DNA of 64,000 bases, from contig NZ_DS022272.1 of NCBI RefSeq assembly GCF_000153705.1, forward strand, positions 2,217,957 through 2,281,956, given 5' to 3'. The position numbers were made by a program, and so were the translations under genes. Of this stretch, positions 34,253 to 43,855 are shown one piece after another. Source of the DNA: Fulvimarina pelagi HTCC2506 (GTDB lineage: Bacteria > Pseudomonadota > Alphaproteobacteria > Rhizobiales > Rhizobiaceae). A model generated the notes under the pieces. It ran no database searches. It was not told the origin of the DNA and saw nothing but the letters and a program-made list of their open reading frames with translations. Position 1 is the stretch's first letter. Each line of letters starts with the position of its first letter.

Positions 34253-35188
34253 CTAGAAGAATCGGCGGGGCATCTTGTAGGGCAGCATCGTCTGAACCAC
34301 CCAGTTCCTGAACCGGTCGAGGTCGAGGCTTTCGTGCATGGCGACCGTCCGCTGGCCGAACAATGTCGTATGCACCAGTGACCGCGCGTAGAACGGCGAA
34401 TCCTCCAGCGTTTTTTTCACCTCCGTCACGCTCGGCGCTTCGGTACGCGTCGTCCGCTTCATCCGCCAGAAGCTCGTCTTCAGTTTCTTCAGCGCCGGCG
34501 GCTCGAAATCGGTTACGTCCGCCCTCGGATCGAACTTGATCGCAAGGCTCAGTTGCTCCCCGTCCCGCTCGATCAGGTCGTAGAGCACGGCCGCCCCGCC
34601 CGGCACGCAGGCGCGGCTCCAGTTCCAGCTGGAGAACCTGTCCTCCAGCGGCTCGGCCCCCGTATTGAAGTCGAGATAGCCGTGCCCACGCCAGGAAAGG
34701 CCCGGATCGGAAAAAGCCGCCTCCACCCGCGCGCATGGGGCGATCGGCCACCAGCAATGCCTCCCGCCACGGTCGAGCGGCATCGGCCGGTTCTGCAGCG
34801 CTTCGGGGTAGAGCCGCACCGTCCCCCTAACACGTTTCGGGATCAGCGGCGTGATCTCGTCGATCGTCACGGTCAGGCAGTCGCCGTCCCATTCCATCGC
34901 ACTCGGGCCGACGGACAGCACCGAGGCATCGCGCGTCAGGTCCTTCTCGCCGCGTTCGGTCATCGCCCAGCGCCGCGCCCCGCGTCCGTAGAGCGCGCAA
35001 TTGATCGAGACATGGTTCTGCGGCCGACCGCGCCCGGAAATCTTGTAATAGGGCGAGAAGACGCTGCCGACGAAGCCGATGATCGTCAGGCCGAACGCGC
35101 CGTCATCCGAGATCGCGTCGCAATACCACCAGGCGTAGCCCCCCGGCCCAACCGGCTGGTCGAAGCGAGGTCCTTCACGATGGCCTGT
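34253..35188 (-). CDS. crtC: Carotenoid 1,2-hydratase CrtC (start codon unresolved)
   Basis: CrtC adds water to the C1,2 double bond of neurosporene or lycopene derivatives. Family segments are clear: GPRFDQPVGPGGYAWWYCDA, IIGFVGSVFSPYYK, NCALYG, FSDPGLSWRGHGYLDFNTGA, and the end YARSLVHTTLFGQRTVAMHE. The conserved part begins near 35180, but no ATG, GTG or TTG occurs in frame between there and ATG 35458, which would overlap crtD by 370 bp. The given start marks the edge of recognisable homology, not a start codon. Transcription follows crtD, overlapping about 100 bp. Confidence 0.85.
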   Translation of the reverse strand, partial: TGHREGPRFDQPVGPGGYAWWYCDAISDDGAFGLTIIGFVGSVFSPYYKISGRGRPQNHVSINCALYGRGARRWAMTERGEKDLTRDASVLSVGPSAMEWDGDCLTVTIDEITPLIPKRVRGTVRLYPEALQNRPMPLDRGGRHCWWPIAPCARVEAAFSDPGLSWRGHGYLDFNTGAEPLEDRFSSWNWSRACVPGGAAVLYDLIERDGEQLSLAIKFDPRADVTDFEPPALKKLKTSFWRMKRTTRTEAPSVTEVKKTLEDSPFYARSLVHTTLFGQRTVAMHESLDLDRFRNWVVQTMLPYKMPRRFF

Positions 35189-36648
35189 ACCGCGAGGGTT
35201 CCCGAGAGCGAAGCCATCGGCACGCCGGCGCCCGGATGGGCGCTCCCGCCGCAGAGATAGAGGCCCGGTATCTTCGAGCGCGCGGCGGGCCTCTGGAACG
35301 ACGCGGTCGACCCATGAGAGACCTGCCCGTAAAGCGCTCCGCCCGTCCCCGGGAAGAGAGCCGAGTACTCCGAGGGCGTCGAAAGGCTGATCCCGCCCCC
35401 CTCCAAATCGAGCGTCAAACCCGAGGCCCGGAGCCTCCCCATAGCCGCGTTGATGCATCGTCCGACCTCCTTGGGATCGATAGATTCGAGATCGTCGCCA
35501 AGCGCGGGCGCATTGACGATAAGAAACAGCCGCTCGGTTGCGCCCAGCCCTTCCGCGCAGTCGTCGCGGTCCTCGGCGCACACGTAGACATTGGGATCGC
35601 TCGGCAGCCGGCGCGCTTGGAAAATCTCGTTGAACTCGCGCATCGGATCAGGCGCGAAGAACACGGTATGGTGCGACAGCGGGAAGCCCGAAACCTTCGC
35701 CTTCACCGCGATCCCGAGCGCCGAAAGCGAACGCTCACGAGGCGTCGCAGCCTTGCCGAACGCATGGGCGACAATACCCCCGAAAAGCCCGCGCGCGATG
35801 GCATCGGCATCGCAATTCGCCACCACGAGATCCGCCGCGATCACCTCGCCGGAGCCAAGCCGCACGCCGACGGCCCGGCCGTTTTCAACGAGAATCTCTT
35901 CGACGTCCGCGCCATACCGGAACGCCGCACCCTGCCGCTTCGCAAGCCCTTCCACCGCCACCGCAAGCCGCGACATTCCACCCGCGACACGCCACACCCC
36001 TTGCGCCTCCACGGCAGCGATCAGCCGCAAGGTCGAGGGCGCTTCATAGGGCGATGAGCCCACATAAGTCGTGTAGCGCGCGAACAGATGGCGCAGGCGC
36101 GGATCCGAGAACTCCTTAGTCAAAATGTCCCAGACGCTCTTGTTCGCGCCGAGCTTGGCAATCCGCATTGCCCCACTGAAGCCTGCCCGCATCGTCAGTT
36201 CGATCGGACTGTCCGGCCGCTCGACGCTCATGAAGATCGGGTCGAGCAGGTCGAGCACATCGTCCGACCGGGCCATGAAGCTCTCGAATTCCCGCGCCGA
36301 ACGCCGCCCAGCGAACGTCTCCACCGCCACGATCGATTGCTTCCTGTCGGAGAAAAGATCGAGCATCGACCCATCGGCGAAGACATGCCGCGCGATGGTC
36401 GCGGAGCGAACGATCTCCACTTGGTCGTCCAGCCGCTCACCACAATCGGCGAACAACGCATCGAACACATGGCACTTGGTGAACACCGTCGGCCCGGCAT
36501 CGATCTCGCTGCCCGCGACCTTAACCCGCCGCATCTTGCCGCCCGCATGGCCCGCCCGCTCGCACACCGTCACGTTAAAGCCGCCGGCCGCGAGCCGTGC
36601 CGCAGCGGTCAGTCCGCCAATTCCAGCGCCGATGACGACGACATCCAT
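35086..36648 (-). CDS. crtD: Methoxyneurosporene/hydroxyneurosporene dehydrogenase CrtD
   Basis: The protein is 520 residues from ATG 36648, an FAD-dependent carotenoid 3,4-desaturase. The N-terminal dinucleotide motif VVVIGAGIGGLTAAARLAAG is present, and the C-terminal FAD motif reads GLYLCGGSAHPGAGVPMASL. After the usual end (VQAIVKDLAS) about 25 extra residues run over the start of crtC. A TGTN12ACA site lies 28 bp upstream, consistent with PpsR repression under oxygen. It is divergent from crtF. Confidence 0.93.
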   Translation of the reverse strand: MDVVVIGAGIGGLTAAARLAAGGFNVTVCERAGHAGGKMRRVKVAGSEIDAGPTVFTKCHVFDALFADCGERLDDQVEIVRSATIARHVFADGSMLDLFSDRKQSIVAVETFAGRRSAREFESFMARSDDVLDLLDPIFMSVERPDSPIELTMRAGFSGAMRIAKLGANKSVWDILTKEFSDPRLRHLFARYTTYVGSSPYEAPSTLRLIAAVEAQGVWRVAGGMSRLAVAVEGLAKRQGAAFRYGADVEEILVENGRAVGVRLGSGEVIAADLVVANCDADAIARGLFGGIVAHAFGKAATPRERSLSALGIAVKAKVSGFPLSHHTVFFAPDPMREFNEIFQARRLPSDPNVYVCAEDRDDCAEGLGATERLFLIVNAPALGDDLESIDPKEVGRCINAAMGRLRASGLTLDLEGGGISLSTPSEYSALFPGTGGALYGQVSHGSTASFQRPAARSKIPGLYLCGGSAHPGAGVPMASLSGTLAVQAIVKDLASTSRLGRGATPGGIATRSRMTARSA

Positions 36649-36675
36649 GGACGATCCCCGAAAGGTCGAGAGAAG

Positions 36676-36693
36676 TGTCAACTGAATTTGACA
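36676..36693. promoter_or_regulatory. PpsR/CrtJ-type operator between crtD and crtF
   Basis: TGTCAACTGAATTTGACA fits TGTN12ACA exactly and is symmetric. It lies in the 123-bp gap shared by crtD and crtF. A second TGT with the same spacing but a mismatched right half (TGTCCAATTCAATTCAGG, 36708-36725) stands about 32 bp away, as tandem PpsR sites do. Binding is inferred; no ppsR gene is in the window. Confidence 0.75.
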
Positions 36694-36771
36694 CCTCGCC
36701 GCCCCCATGTCCAATTCAATTCAGGTCGGCCCAGCCGAACCCACGGTGCGGATTACGAGCGGAGGCAGGAC

Positions 36772-37893
36772 TTGAACGGATCGAAAGCGCCCTTCGCCGT
36801 TCGATGGCGGGATCGCCGCAACCGCATCCTGCTCGATCAGCGCTTTCACAAGCTGGCTATGAAATTCGGTATCGGCCGCTTCTTCGCCCGCCGCTCGGCG
36901 CAAAAGCTGTTCGACCTGACCGCCGGCTTCATCTACTCGCAGGTCCTCGCCGCAGGCATCCGCGCGGGGCTCTTCGAACATCTCGCCAAGGGCCCAACCA
37001 GCCCGGCCGAAACGGCACGGGCAATCGGCCTCCCGGACGACGGGACTCGTCGCCTCCTCGCGGCCTCCGCCTCTCTCGATCTCGCGGACAAGCTATCCGA
37101 CGGCCGCTTCATGCTGGGGCCCCAAGGGGCCGCGCTCCTCGCCAATCCCGGCATTGCCGCAATGGTCCGACACCACGACGCGATCTATGCCGATCTCGCT
37201 GATCCGCTAAAGGCCCTTGAAACGCGCGGCGGCGGAGAGCTCGCCAAGCTTTGGGATTACAAGGGCCCCGATCAGGATCGACCGACCGGCGAGACCGAGC
37301 GATACACCGCCCTGATGACCGCCAGCCAAGATCTCGTCGCCGCAGAAACCCTCCGCGTCTTCAACATCTCCGGCTACACGCGCATCCTCGACATCGGCGG
37401 CGGCAGCGGTCGCTTTCTCACCCATGTGGCGACCCGAAACGCGAACGCCGAACTCCACCTTCTCGATCGCAAGACCGTCGCCGACCTCGCCCGCGAGGCA
37501 CTCCGATCGCATCCGGCCTCCCACCGCTTCACGGTCCATGGGGGCAATTTCCTTGACGCGCCGCTTCCCGACGGATGCGATCTGATCACCCTAGTCCGCA
37601 TCCTCCACGACCACGATGACGACATTGTCCTCGCATTGCTTGACAGGATCTCCCACGCGCTCCGTCCCAGCCGCGGCACCCTATTGATATCCGAGCCGAT
37701 GGCCGACGAACGCGCCCGCTCGCGCATTGGTGATGCGTATTTCAACATCTACCTTCACGCCATGGGCACAGGCCGTCCCCGTACGCCGAGCGAACTGACA
37801 CGATTCCTTGAACGAACCGGCTTTAGCCGGATCCGCCACCTTTCGACCGGCATGCCGATTGCAACCTCGGCTTTGGTCGCTGAGACACGCTGA
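36772..37893 (+). CDS. crtF: Hydroxyneurosporene O-methyltransferase CrtF
   Basis: From a TTG at 36772, preceded by GGAGG at ideal spacing, the protein is 373 residues. CrtF methylates the C1 hydroxyl of carotenoids, a late step toward spirilloxanthin or spheroidene. An N-terminal winged-helix dimerisation domain (FIYSQVLAAGIRAGLFEHLA near 60) is followed by the SAM motif ILDIGGGSGRFLTHVA near 200 and ITLVRILHDHDDDIVLALLD near 275. A longer in-frame extension upstream is only the antisense of crtD. Confidence 0.93.
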   Translation: MNGSKAPFAVRWRDRRNRILLDQRFHKLAMKFGIGRFFARRSAQKLFDLTAGFIYSQVLAAGIRAGLFEHLAKGPTSPAETARAIGLPDDGTRRLLAASASLDLADKLSDGRFMLGPQGAALLANPGIAAMVRHHDAIYADLADPLKALETRGGGELAKLWDYKGPDQDRPTGETERYTALMTASQDLVAAETLRVFNISGYTRILDIGGGSGRFLTHVATRNANAELHLLDRKTVADLAREALRSHPASHRFTVHGGNFLDAPLPDGCDLITLVRILHDHDDDIVLALLDRISHALRPSRGTLLISEPMADERARSRIGDAYFNIYLHAMGTGRPRTPSELTRFLERTGFSRIRHLSTGMPIATSALVAETR

Positions 37894-37933
37894 ACCTAGG
37901 GGCGGGCCGTCTTACCCAATTGACATTTGAGAG

Positions 37934-37951
37934 TGTCCAGTTAACTTGACA
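37934..37951. promoter_or_regulatory. PpsR/CrtJ-type operator before bchC
   Basis: TGTCCAGTTAACTTGACA fits TGTN12ACA and lies 23 bp before the bchC ATG. A TTGACA-like -35 sequence stands just before it at 37920-37925, so a bound repressor would cover the promoter. This should control bchCXYZ and read through to puf, as in Rhodobacter. Binding is inferred from the motif. Confidence 0.75.
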
Positions 37952-37974
37952 CATATTAAGGGAGCTATCTCAGG

Positions 37975-38913
37975 ATGCGCCGCACCAACGCCATCATCTT
38001 CAAGCAGCCGAACGCTATCGACATCAGTGCAACCGCGCTGAAGCCGGTCGAGGCGGGCGAGGTGCTGATCGAGGTAGAGGCGTCCGGCATTTCCACCGGA
38101 ACCGAACGGCTGCTCTTCTCTGGCGAGATGCCACCCTTCCCGGGCATGGGCTATCCCCTAGTTCCCGGCTACGAGGCCGTTGGACGGGTCGTTGCCAGTG
38201 AGGCAGAGACCGGACCCACCATTGGAACCCGCGTCTTCGTACCCGGCTCACATGGCTTCACCGATGCGCACGGGCTCTTCGGTGCCCAAGCCGGCCATCT
38301 CGTCGCGCGGTCGGACAAGCTCGTGCCGATGCCCGACGGTCTTGGCATCGAAACAACGCTCTTCGCCCTCGCGGCGACCGCTCATCGCGCCGTCATGCGG
38401 GGAAGCGCCCTGCCCGATCTCATCGTCGGCCACGGCGTCCTCGGCCGGCTCGCCGCCCGCATCGCCGCCGCCAAGGGCAAGGCACCGACGGTCTGGGAAG
38501 CCAATCCGCGCCGTCGCAGCGGCGCCCGCGGCTATGACATCGTCGATCCTTTGGAGGACAATCGCTGCGACTACGCCCCAATCCTCGATGTGAGCGGCGA
38601 CTCCAGCATCATCGACAGCCTCGTCGCGCGCTCGGCGAAAGGCGGCGAAATCGTTCTCGCCGGCTTCTACAAGCAGCCGCTTGCTTTCACCTTCCCCCCG
38701 GCCTTCATGCGCGAGACGTCGATCCGTATTGCGGCTGAATGGTCGCGCGCGGACATGGATGCGGTCGTCGGCATGGCCGCGAGCGGCACGCTGTCCTTGA
38801 GCGGTCTCGTCACCCATACAGCCCGGCCGGCAGACGCCGCCGAGGCCTATCGCACGGCGTTCGAAGACGCCGACTGCCTGAAAATGATCATCGAATGGGA
38901 GAGAGGCGCATGA
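37975..38913 (+). CDS. bchC: Bacteriochlorophyllide dehydrogenase BchC
   Basis: The protein is 312 residues of the medium-chain dehydrogenase type; it oxidises the C3 hydroxyethyl group of 3-hydroxyethyl bacteriochlorophyllide to acetyl. Signature segments are EASGISTGTERLLFSGEMPP near residue 37 and the LIVGHGVLGRLAARIAAAKG nucleotide-binding loop near residue 150. The alcohol-dehydrogenase zinc ligands are absent, as in the family. It overlaps bchX as ATGA. Confidence 0.95.
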   Translation: MRRTNAIIFKQPNAIDISATALKPVEAGEVLIEVEASGISTGTERLLFSGEMPPFPGMGYPLVPGYEAVGRVVASEAETGPTIGTRVFVPGSHGFTDAHGLFGAQAGHLVARSDKLVPMPDGLGIETTLFALAATAHRAVMRGSALPDLIVGHGVLGRLAARIAAAKGKAPTVWEANPRRRSGARGYDIVDPLEDNRCDYAPILDVSGDSSIIDSLVARSAKGGEIVLAGFYKQPLAFTFPPAFMRETSIRIAAEWSRADMDAVVGMAASGTLSLSGLVTHTARPADAAEAYRTAFEDADCLKMIIEWERGA

Positions 38914-39926
38914 GCGCACTCGCAAGAACCGAAGCTAAATCGGGTCAGGCCGAGATGCATTCCGCCCTCCGGGCCGAAGCGCAGGAACCGATCGACACGC
39001 CGTCAAGCGGCCCGATCACCAAGGAAACGCAGATTATCGCGATCTACGGCAAGGGCGGCATCGGCAAGTCGTTCACCCTTGCCAACCTCTCCTACATGCT
39101 CGCCCAGCAGGGCAAGCGCGTCCTCCTCATCGGCTGCGATCCGAAGTCCGACACCACGTCCCTTCTCTTCGGCGGCAAGGCCTGCCCGACGATCATCGAG
39201 ACGTCATCCAAGAAAAAGGCGGCCGGCGAGGAGGTGGACATCTCAGACGTCTGCTTCAAGCGCGACGGCGTCTTCGCCATGGAACTCGGCGGTCCGGAGG
39301 TCGGGCGCGGCTGCGGCGGACGCGGCATCATCCACGGCTTCGAACTCCTCGAAAAGCTCGGCTTCCACGACTGGGGCTTCGACTACGTCCTCCTCGACTT
39401 TCTGGGCGACGTCGTCTGCGGCGGCTTCGGCCTGCCGATCGCCCGCGACATGTGCCAGAAGGTCATCGTCGTCGGCTCGAACGATCTCCAGTCCCTCTAC
39501 GTCGCCAACAATGTCTGCTCGGCGGTTGAGTATTTCCGCAAGCTCGGCGGCAATGTGGGCGTTGCCGGCATGGTCGTGAACAAGGACGACGGCACAGGCG
39601 AGGCCGCAGCCTTCGCGAAAGCCGTCGGCATCCCTGTTCTCTCGGCGATTCCCGCCGACGAGGACATCCGCAAGAAGAGCGCGAACTATCAGATCGTCGG
39701 CAAACCCGGCGGCCAGTGGGCCTCCCTCTTCGAGGAACTTGCCGCTGGCGTCGCCGACGCCCCGCCCCTTCACCCGACCCCGCTCGATCAGGACGGCCTC
39801 CTTGGCCTCTTCGACGACGAGGAAACGGGTCGCGACTACGTCCTACAGCCGGCGAGCCAGGAGGACATGATGGGCCGGCCAATCAAGCCGAAACCGAGTC
39901 TCGAAATCGTCTACGACAACGCATGA
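38910..39926 (+). CDS. bchX: Chlorophyllide reductase iron protein subunit X
   Basis: The protein is 338 residues, NifH-like; it donates electrons with ATP to BchYZ, reducing the C7=C8 bond of chlorophyllide. Visible are [17 protein letters not shown] (P-loop, near residue 48), GCDPKSDTT, and the cysteine ligands GRGCGGRGII and [11 protein letters not shown]. The start ATG 38910 overlaps bchC. An upstream frame extension is in bchC's shadow. Confidence 0.97.
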   Translation: MSALARTEAKSGQAEMHSALRAEAQEPIDTPSSGPITKETQIIAIYGKGGIGKSFTLANLSYMLAQQGKRVLLIGCDPKSDTTSLLFGGKACPTIIETSSKKKAAGEEVDISDVCFKRDGVFAMELGGPEVGRGCGGRGIIHGFELLEKLGFHDWGFDYVLLDFLGDVVCGGFGLPIARDMCQKVIVVGSNDLQSLYVANNVCSAVEYFRKLGGNVGVAGMVVNKDDGTGEAAAFAKAVGIPVLSAIPADEDIRKKSANYQIVGKPGGQWASLFEELAAGVADAPPLHPTPLDQDGLLGLFDDEETGRDYVLQPASQEDMMGRPIKPKPSLEIVYDNA

Positions 39927-39936
39927 GGCCGTAGAC

Positions 39937-41526
39937 ATGGATTTCGAACCTCGCGCAATCGATAGAGACGAAAGCCCAGGCCGGACCGAGGCTTTCGGCG
40001 ACACCGAGCCGGTCACTCAGGCGAAGGACGGCGATGCCGGCTGCCACGCCGGTAAGGCCGAGATGCTCGCCGCGGCGAAGAAGGCTGGTGCCAGCGACGC
40101 GCTCGACCAGTACGCGAAAGACTATCCGACGGGCCCCCACGACCAGCCCCAATCCATGTGCCCAGCCTTCGGCTCGCTCCGCGTCGGCCTGCGGATGCGC
40201 CGAACTGCCACTGTGCTCTGCGGCTCGGCCTGCTGTGTCTACGGCCTCACATTCACCTCTCACTTCTACGGCGCGCGCCGTACCGTGGGATACGTACCGT
40301 TCAGCTCAGAGACGCTCGTCACCGGTAAACTATTCGAGGATATACGCGACGCGGTCCACGATCTCGCCGACCCGGAACTCTACGACGCGATCGTCGTCAC
40401 CAATCTCTGCGTTCCCACCGCCTCCGGCGTGCCATTGCGCCTCCTTCCGCAAACTATAGACGGCGTGCGCGTCATCGGCATCGACGTGCCGGGATTCGGC
40501 GTGCCGACCCATGCGGAAGCAAAAGACATCCTTGCGGGGGCCATGCTGAAGCGCGCTCGGGAAGAGGCTGAAGCGGGGCCTGTTTCGCGGCCCAATCGTA
40601 GGGAGACCGACAAGCCCGAGATCGCCCTTCTCGGAGAGATGTTCCCCGCCGATCCGATGATCATCGGTCAGCTTTTGGAGCCCATGGGCCTTGCCGCCGG
40701 ACCGGTCGTTCCGACCCGCGAATGGCGCGAGCTCTACGGCGCGCTCGACTGCGCGGCCACCGCGGCCATTCATCCCTTCTACACTGCCAGTATACGGGAA
40801 TTCGAGACCGCCGGCCGGCCGGTCGTAGGATCTGCACCGGTCGGTGCCGAGGGCACGGCAGAATGGCTTTCTCGAATCGGCGAAGCCGCCGCCGTCCCGG
40901 CGAGCAAGGTCGCGGCTGCCCAGAACGCAATCCTCCCAGCGATCCGGGGTGCGCTCGCCGGGTCTCGTATCGATGGGCGCATCACGCTGTCCGGCTACGA
41001 GGGCTCCGAACTCTTGGTGGCCCGCCTTCTCGTCGAAAGCGGCGCGGATCTGCGCTATGTCGGCACCGCTTGCCCGAAGACAAAATGGTCCGATTACGAT
41101 CGCGAATGGCTCGAGGCGAAAGGTATCCACGTCAAGTTCCGCGCTTCGCTGGAAGACGATCTAGCTGCCTTCGAAGAGTTCAAGCCCGATCTCGCCATCG
41201 GCACGACGCCGGTCGTCCAGAAGGCTAAGGAGAGCGGCACACCCTCTCTCTACTTCACCAATCTCATCTCGGCCCGCCCGTTGATGGGACCGGCCGGTGC
41301 GGGCTCACTCGCCGAGGTCATCAACACCGCTATCGGCTCGAAGGCGCGCTTTGATACGATGAAGGCATTTTTCGAAGGCGTCGGCTCCGGCCACAACACC
41401 GGCGTCTGGCCGACGCCTCCGGAGAAGAAAAAGCCGGTCTCGCACCGCGACGACGTGCCGATCCGCGCGAAATCGAAATCCGACGCCGTTCTGGACAGCG
41501 TCGCATCGAGCGAGGGAGGCATCTGA
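39937..41526 (+). CDS. bchY: Chlorophyllide reductase subunit Y
   Basis: The protein is 529 residues, NifD-like partner of BchZ. Iron-sulfur and substrate-binding features appear as [20 protein letters not shown] near residue 73, with [20 protein letters not shown], and [20 protein letters not shown] near residue 230. The N-terminal about 45 residues are poorly conserved and acidic. The stop overlaps the bchZ start as TGATG. Confidence 0.96.
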   Translation: MDFEPRAIDRDESPGRTEAFGDTEPVTQAKDGDAGCHAGKAEMLAAAKKAGASDALDQYAKDYPTGPHDQPQSMCPAFGSLRVGLRMRRTATVLCGSACCVYGLTFTSHFYGARRTVGYVPFSSETLVTGKLFEDIRDAVHDLADPELYDAIVVTNLCVPTASGVPLRLLPQTIDGVRVIGIDVPGFGVPTHAEAKDILAGAMLKRAREEAEAGPVSRPNRRETDKPEIALLGEMFPADPMIIGQLLEPMGLAAGPVVPTREWRELYGALDCAATAAIHPFYTASIREFETAGRPVVGSAPVGAEGTAEWLSRIGEAAAVPASKVAAAQNAILPAIRGALAGSRIDGRITLSGYEGSELLVARLLVESGADLRYVGTACPKTKWSDYDREWLEAKGIHVKFRASLEDDLAAFEEFKPDLAIGTTPVVQKAKESGTPSLYFTNLISARPLMGPAGAGSLAEVINTAIGSKARFDTMKAFFEGVGSGHNTGVWPTPPEKKKPVSHRDDVPIRAKSKSDAVLDSVASSEGGI

Positions 41527-42971
41527 TGCTCGTCCTCGATCACGATCGCGCGGGCGGCTACTGGGGTGCTGTTTACGTCTTAACCGCCATCAAGGGCCTG
41601 CAGGTCGTCATTGACGGCCCGGTCGGCTGCGAAAACCTCCCCGTCACCTCGGTGCTCCACTACACCGACGCGCTGCCGCCGCACGAACTGCCGATCGTCG
41701 TCACCGGCCTTGCGGAGGAAAATCTCGGCCAGACCGGCACTGAGGGCGCGATGAAGCGTGCCCACTCCAAGCTCGATCCGAAGCAGCCTTCGGTCGTCGT
41801 CACTGGATCGATCGCCGAGATGATCGGCGGCGGCGTGACGCCGGAAGGCACCAATCTCAAGCGCTTCCTGCCCCGCACGATCGACGAGGATCAGTGGCAG
41901 GCCGCCGACCGTTCGCTGAAATGGCTCTACACCGAATACGGGCCGAAGAAGCGTAAGACGAAGGAGAAGACGGCGGACGCTAAGCCGAAGGTCAATATCC
42001 TTGGCGCGGCCTACGGCATGTTCAACATGCCCTCCGATCTCGCCGAGATCCGCCGCCTCGTCGAGGGCATCGGGGCCGAGATCAACCTCGTCTACCCGCT
42101 CGGCAGCCACCTGAAGGACACCGCCAGACTCGACGATGCGGACGTCAACATCTGCATGTATCGCGAGTTCGGGCGTCAACTCTGCGAGACGCTCGAAAAG
42201 CCCTATCTCCAGGCGCCGATCGGCCTCCATTCGACGACGGCTTTCCTGCGCGCGCTCGGCGAACTGACCGGGCTCGACCCGGAACCCTTCATCGAACGCG
42301 AGAAGCACACGACCATCAAGCCGCTCTGGGATCTCTGGCGCTCGGTCACCCAGGATTTCTTCGGCACGGCGAGCTTCGGCATCGTCGCGAACGAGACCCA
42401 TGCCCGCGGTATCCGCCTCTTCCTCGAAGACGAGATGGGCCTCCCCTGCAAGTTCGCAGTGCCCCGCAAGGCCGGCGCGAAGACCCTAAACGACGAGGTG
42501 CGAGCCAAGATCAGGGACACCAAGCCCTTGATCATTTTCGGCAGCTACAACGAGCGCATGTATCTCGCCGAGTCCGGCGGGCGCAGCGCCTTCATCCCGG
42601 CCTCCTTCCCCGGCGCCGCGATTCGGCGCGCCACCGGCACGCCGTTCATGGGCTATGCCGGAGCGACCTACCTCGTCCAGGAAGTCTGCAATTCGCTCTT
42701 CGACGCGCTGTTCTTCATTCTGCCGCTCGGCACGGAAATGGACGCGATTCCCGCAACGCCCGCCCGCGAGAAGTCCAGCGTCGGCTGGTCCCGCGCGGCA
42801 TCCGCGGCCCTCGAACGTGCCATGGCGCGCGAGCCGATCCTTACCCGCATCTCCGCCGCCAAGCGCTGGCGCGACGATGCCGAGCGCCGCGCCCTTAATG
42901 AGGAAGCGATCGCCGTCGAGGTGAAGCACCTCGATGCGACCCTTCTCCGCGAAGATGAGGCCGCGGAATGA
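41526..42971 (+). CDS. bchZ: Chlorophyllide reductase subunit Z
   Basis: The protein is 481 residues, NifK-like. The start [20 protein letters not shown] and [20 protein letters not shown] (with a cluster cysteine), [20 protein letters not shown] and [20 protein letters not shown] are all typical. The C-terminal tail (about residues 415-481) is charged and helical. pufQ follows after about 50 bp, so bch and puf are probably one superoperon. Confidence 0.97.
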   Translation: MLVLDHDRAGGYWGAVYVLTAIKGLQVVIDGPVGCENLPVTSVLHYTDALPPHELPIVVTGLAEENLGQTGTEGAMKRAHSKLDPKQPSVVVTGSIAEMIGGGVTPEGTNLKRFLPRTIDEDQWQAADRSLKWLYTEYGPKKRKTKEKTADAKPKVNILGAAYGMFNMPSDLAEIRRLVEGIGAEINLVYPLGSHLKDTARLDDADVNICMYREFGRQLCETLEKPYLQAPIGLHSTTAFLRALGELTGLDPEPFIEREKHTTIKPLWDLWRSVTQDFFGTASFGIVANETHARGIRLFLEDEMGLPCKFAVPRKAGAKTLNDEVRAKIRDTKPLIIFGSYNERMYLAESGGRSAFIPASFPGAAIRRATGTPFMGYAGATYLVQEVCNSLFDALFFILPLGTEMDAIPATPAREKSSVGWSRAASAALERAMAREPILTRISAAKRWRDDAERRALNEEAIAVEVKHLDATLLREDEAAE

Positions 42972-43023
42972 TCCGGCCTTACCCTTCCCGTTTCGCCCGT
43001 CCCAAAGCCTAGGAGGATATCCG

Positions 43024-43251
43024 ATGAGCCTGATGACCCGACATGCGCCCTCGCTCTTTTCGTTGGAGCGGCGCGAATACCGGCTGATCTACGCACTTAG
43101 CTTTCCGCTCTTCTTCGCGGTAGCGCTCCTATCGCGCCTCCTGCCGGCCTCGCTGAGGCCGCTACCCTTCGAGCGTGGCCGTTTCTTTGCGGTCCTCTCC
43201 GATGCGCGCCAGACGGCGCATTCGGTGCTGCCGTTCGCATTCATGCGCTGA
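43024..43251 (+). CDS. pufQ: PufQ
   Basis: The protein is 75 residues from ATG 43024, after an AGGAGG site. One membrane span (about residues 18-42, RLIYALSFPLFFAVALLSRL) is preceded by SLERREY and followed by RGRFFAVLSDARQTAHSVLP. Position between bchZ and pufB fixes the identity; PufQ proteins diverge strongly. They are thought to act in bacteriochlorophyll delivery to forming complexes. Confidence 0.85.
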   Translation: MSLMTRHAPSLFSLERREYRLIYALSFPLFFAVALLSRLLPASLRPLPFERGRFFAVLSDARQTAHSVLPFAFMR

Positions 43252-43331
43252 CGCTCGTGACCAGCTTCCCTCGCCGAGTCTTCGTGTTGGACGTGGCGAC
43301 GTGAAGGCATCCGAAACAACGGAGAAAGGTA

Positions 43332-43556
43332 ATGTCAAACACAACAACCACCGGGACGGACTCAGGCACGCTTACCGGCCTGACCGAGAGGGAAGCGAAC
43401 GAGTTCAACTCGCTCTTCATGAAGTCCTTCGCCGGTTTCACCGGAGTCGCCGTGCTCGCCCACATCCTCGTCTGGATCTGGCGTCCGTGGCTCCAGACGC
43501 CTGAAGTCTCGGCGAGCCTCGATCTGGCTCAGCCGCTGACGTCGATGTTCACCTGA
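43332..43556 (+). CDS. pufB: LH1 beta chain, with unusual C-terminal tail
   Basis: The protein is 74 residues. The single span with the bacteriochlorophyll-binding His44 ([17 protein letters not shown]) is typical of LH1 beta. The family usually stops at or just after WRPW; here 20 more residues follow ([20 protein letters not shown]). The N-terminal part [19 protein letters not shown] is normal. pufA follows after 14 bp. Confidence 0.93.
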   Translation: MSNTTTTGTDSGTLTGLTEREANEFNSLFMKSFAGFTGVAVLAHILVWIWRPWLQTPEVSASLDLAQPLTSMFT

Positions 43557-43570
43557 AGGAGACGCATCAA

Positions 43571-43762
43571 ATGGGTCAAATCTGGTTACTCTTCGATCCG
43601 CGCCGTGCGCTGATTGGCCTCTTCACCTTCCTTCTGGTGTTGGCGCTTCTCATTCACTTCATCCTGCTGTCGACGGCTCGCTACAACTGGCTGGCCAACC
43701 CTGCGGCTGAAGGCGGTGGGGAGCAGGCAAGCTCGCTCGTCATCGATCGCAGGATCGTCTGA
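43571..43762 (+). CDS. pufA: LH1 alpha chain
   Basis: The protein is 63 residues. It starts [20 protein letters not shown], with the pigment-binding His at position 29 ([18 protein letters not shown]). The C-terminal tail is ordinary. It lies before a GC-rich hairpin that probably separates the stable pufBA message from pufLM. Confidence 0.95.
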   Translation: MGQIWLLFDPRRALIGLFTFLLVLALLIHFILLSTARYNWLANPAAEGGGEQASSLVIDRRIV

Positions 43763-43780
43763 CGAGCAGTTGTGAGTCCA

Positions 43781-43810
43781 CCGGGGGCGACGTCGACCCG
43801 CCGGCCCCGG
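43781..43810 (+). other. Possible pufA-pufL intercistronic mRNA hairpin
   Basis: CCGGGG at 43781-43786 can pair with CCCCGG at 43805-43810, with more pairs inside after one mismatch. No T-run follows. In purple bacteria such hairpins protect the pufBA message from decay and set the LH1 to reaction-centre ratio. This is inference from position and pairing. Confidence 0.45.
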
Positions 43811-43855
43811 GTTTCAAACAAAGAAGAATGTCACCGCTTGAGGGAGGCAGACGCC

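Noticed and set aside
36088-36771. N-terminal extension of the crtF frame
   Set aside because: It lies over crtD in antisense; a TTG at 36772 with a well-spaced GGAGG gives the normal CrtF length.
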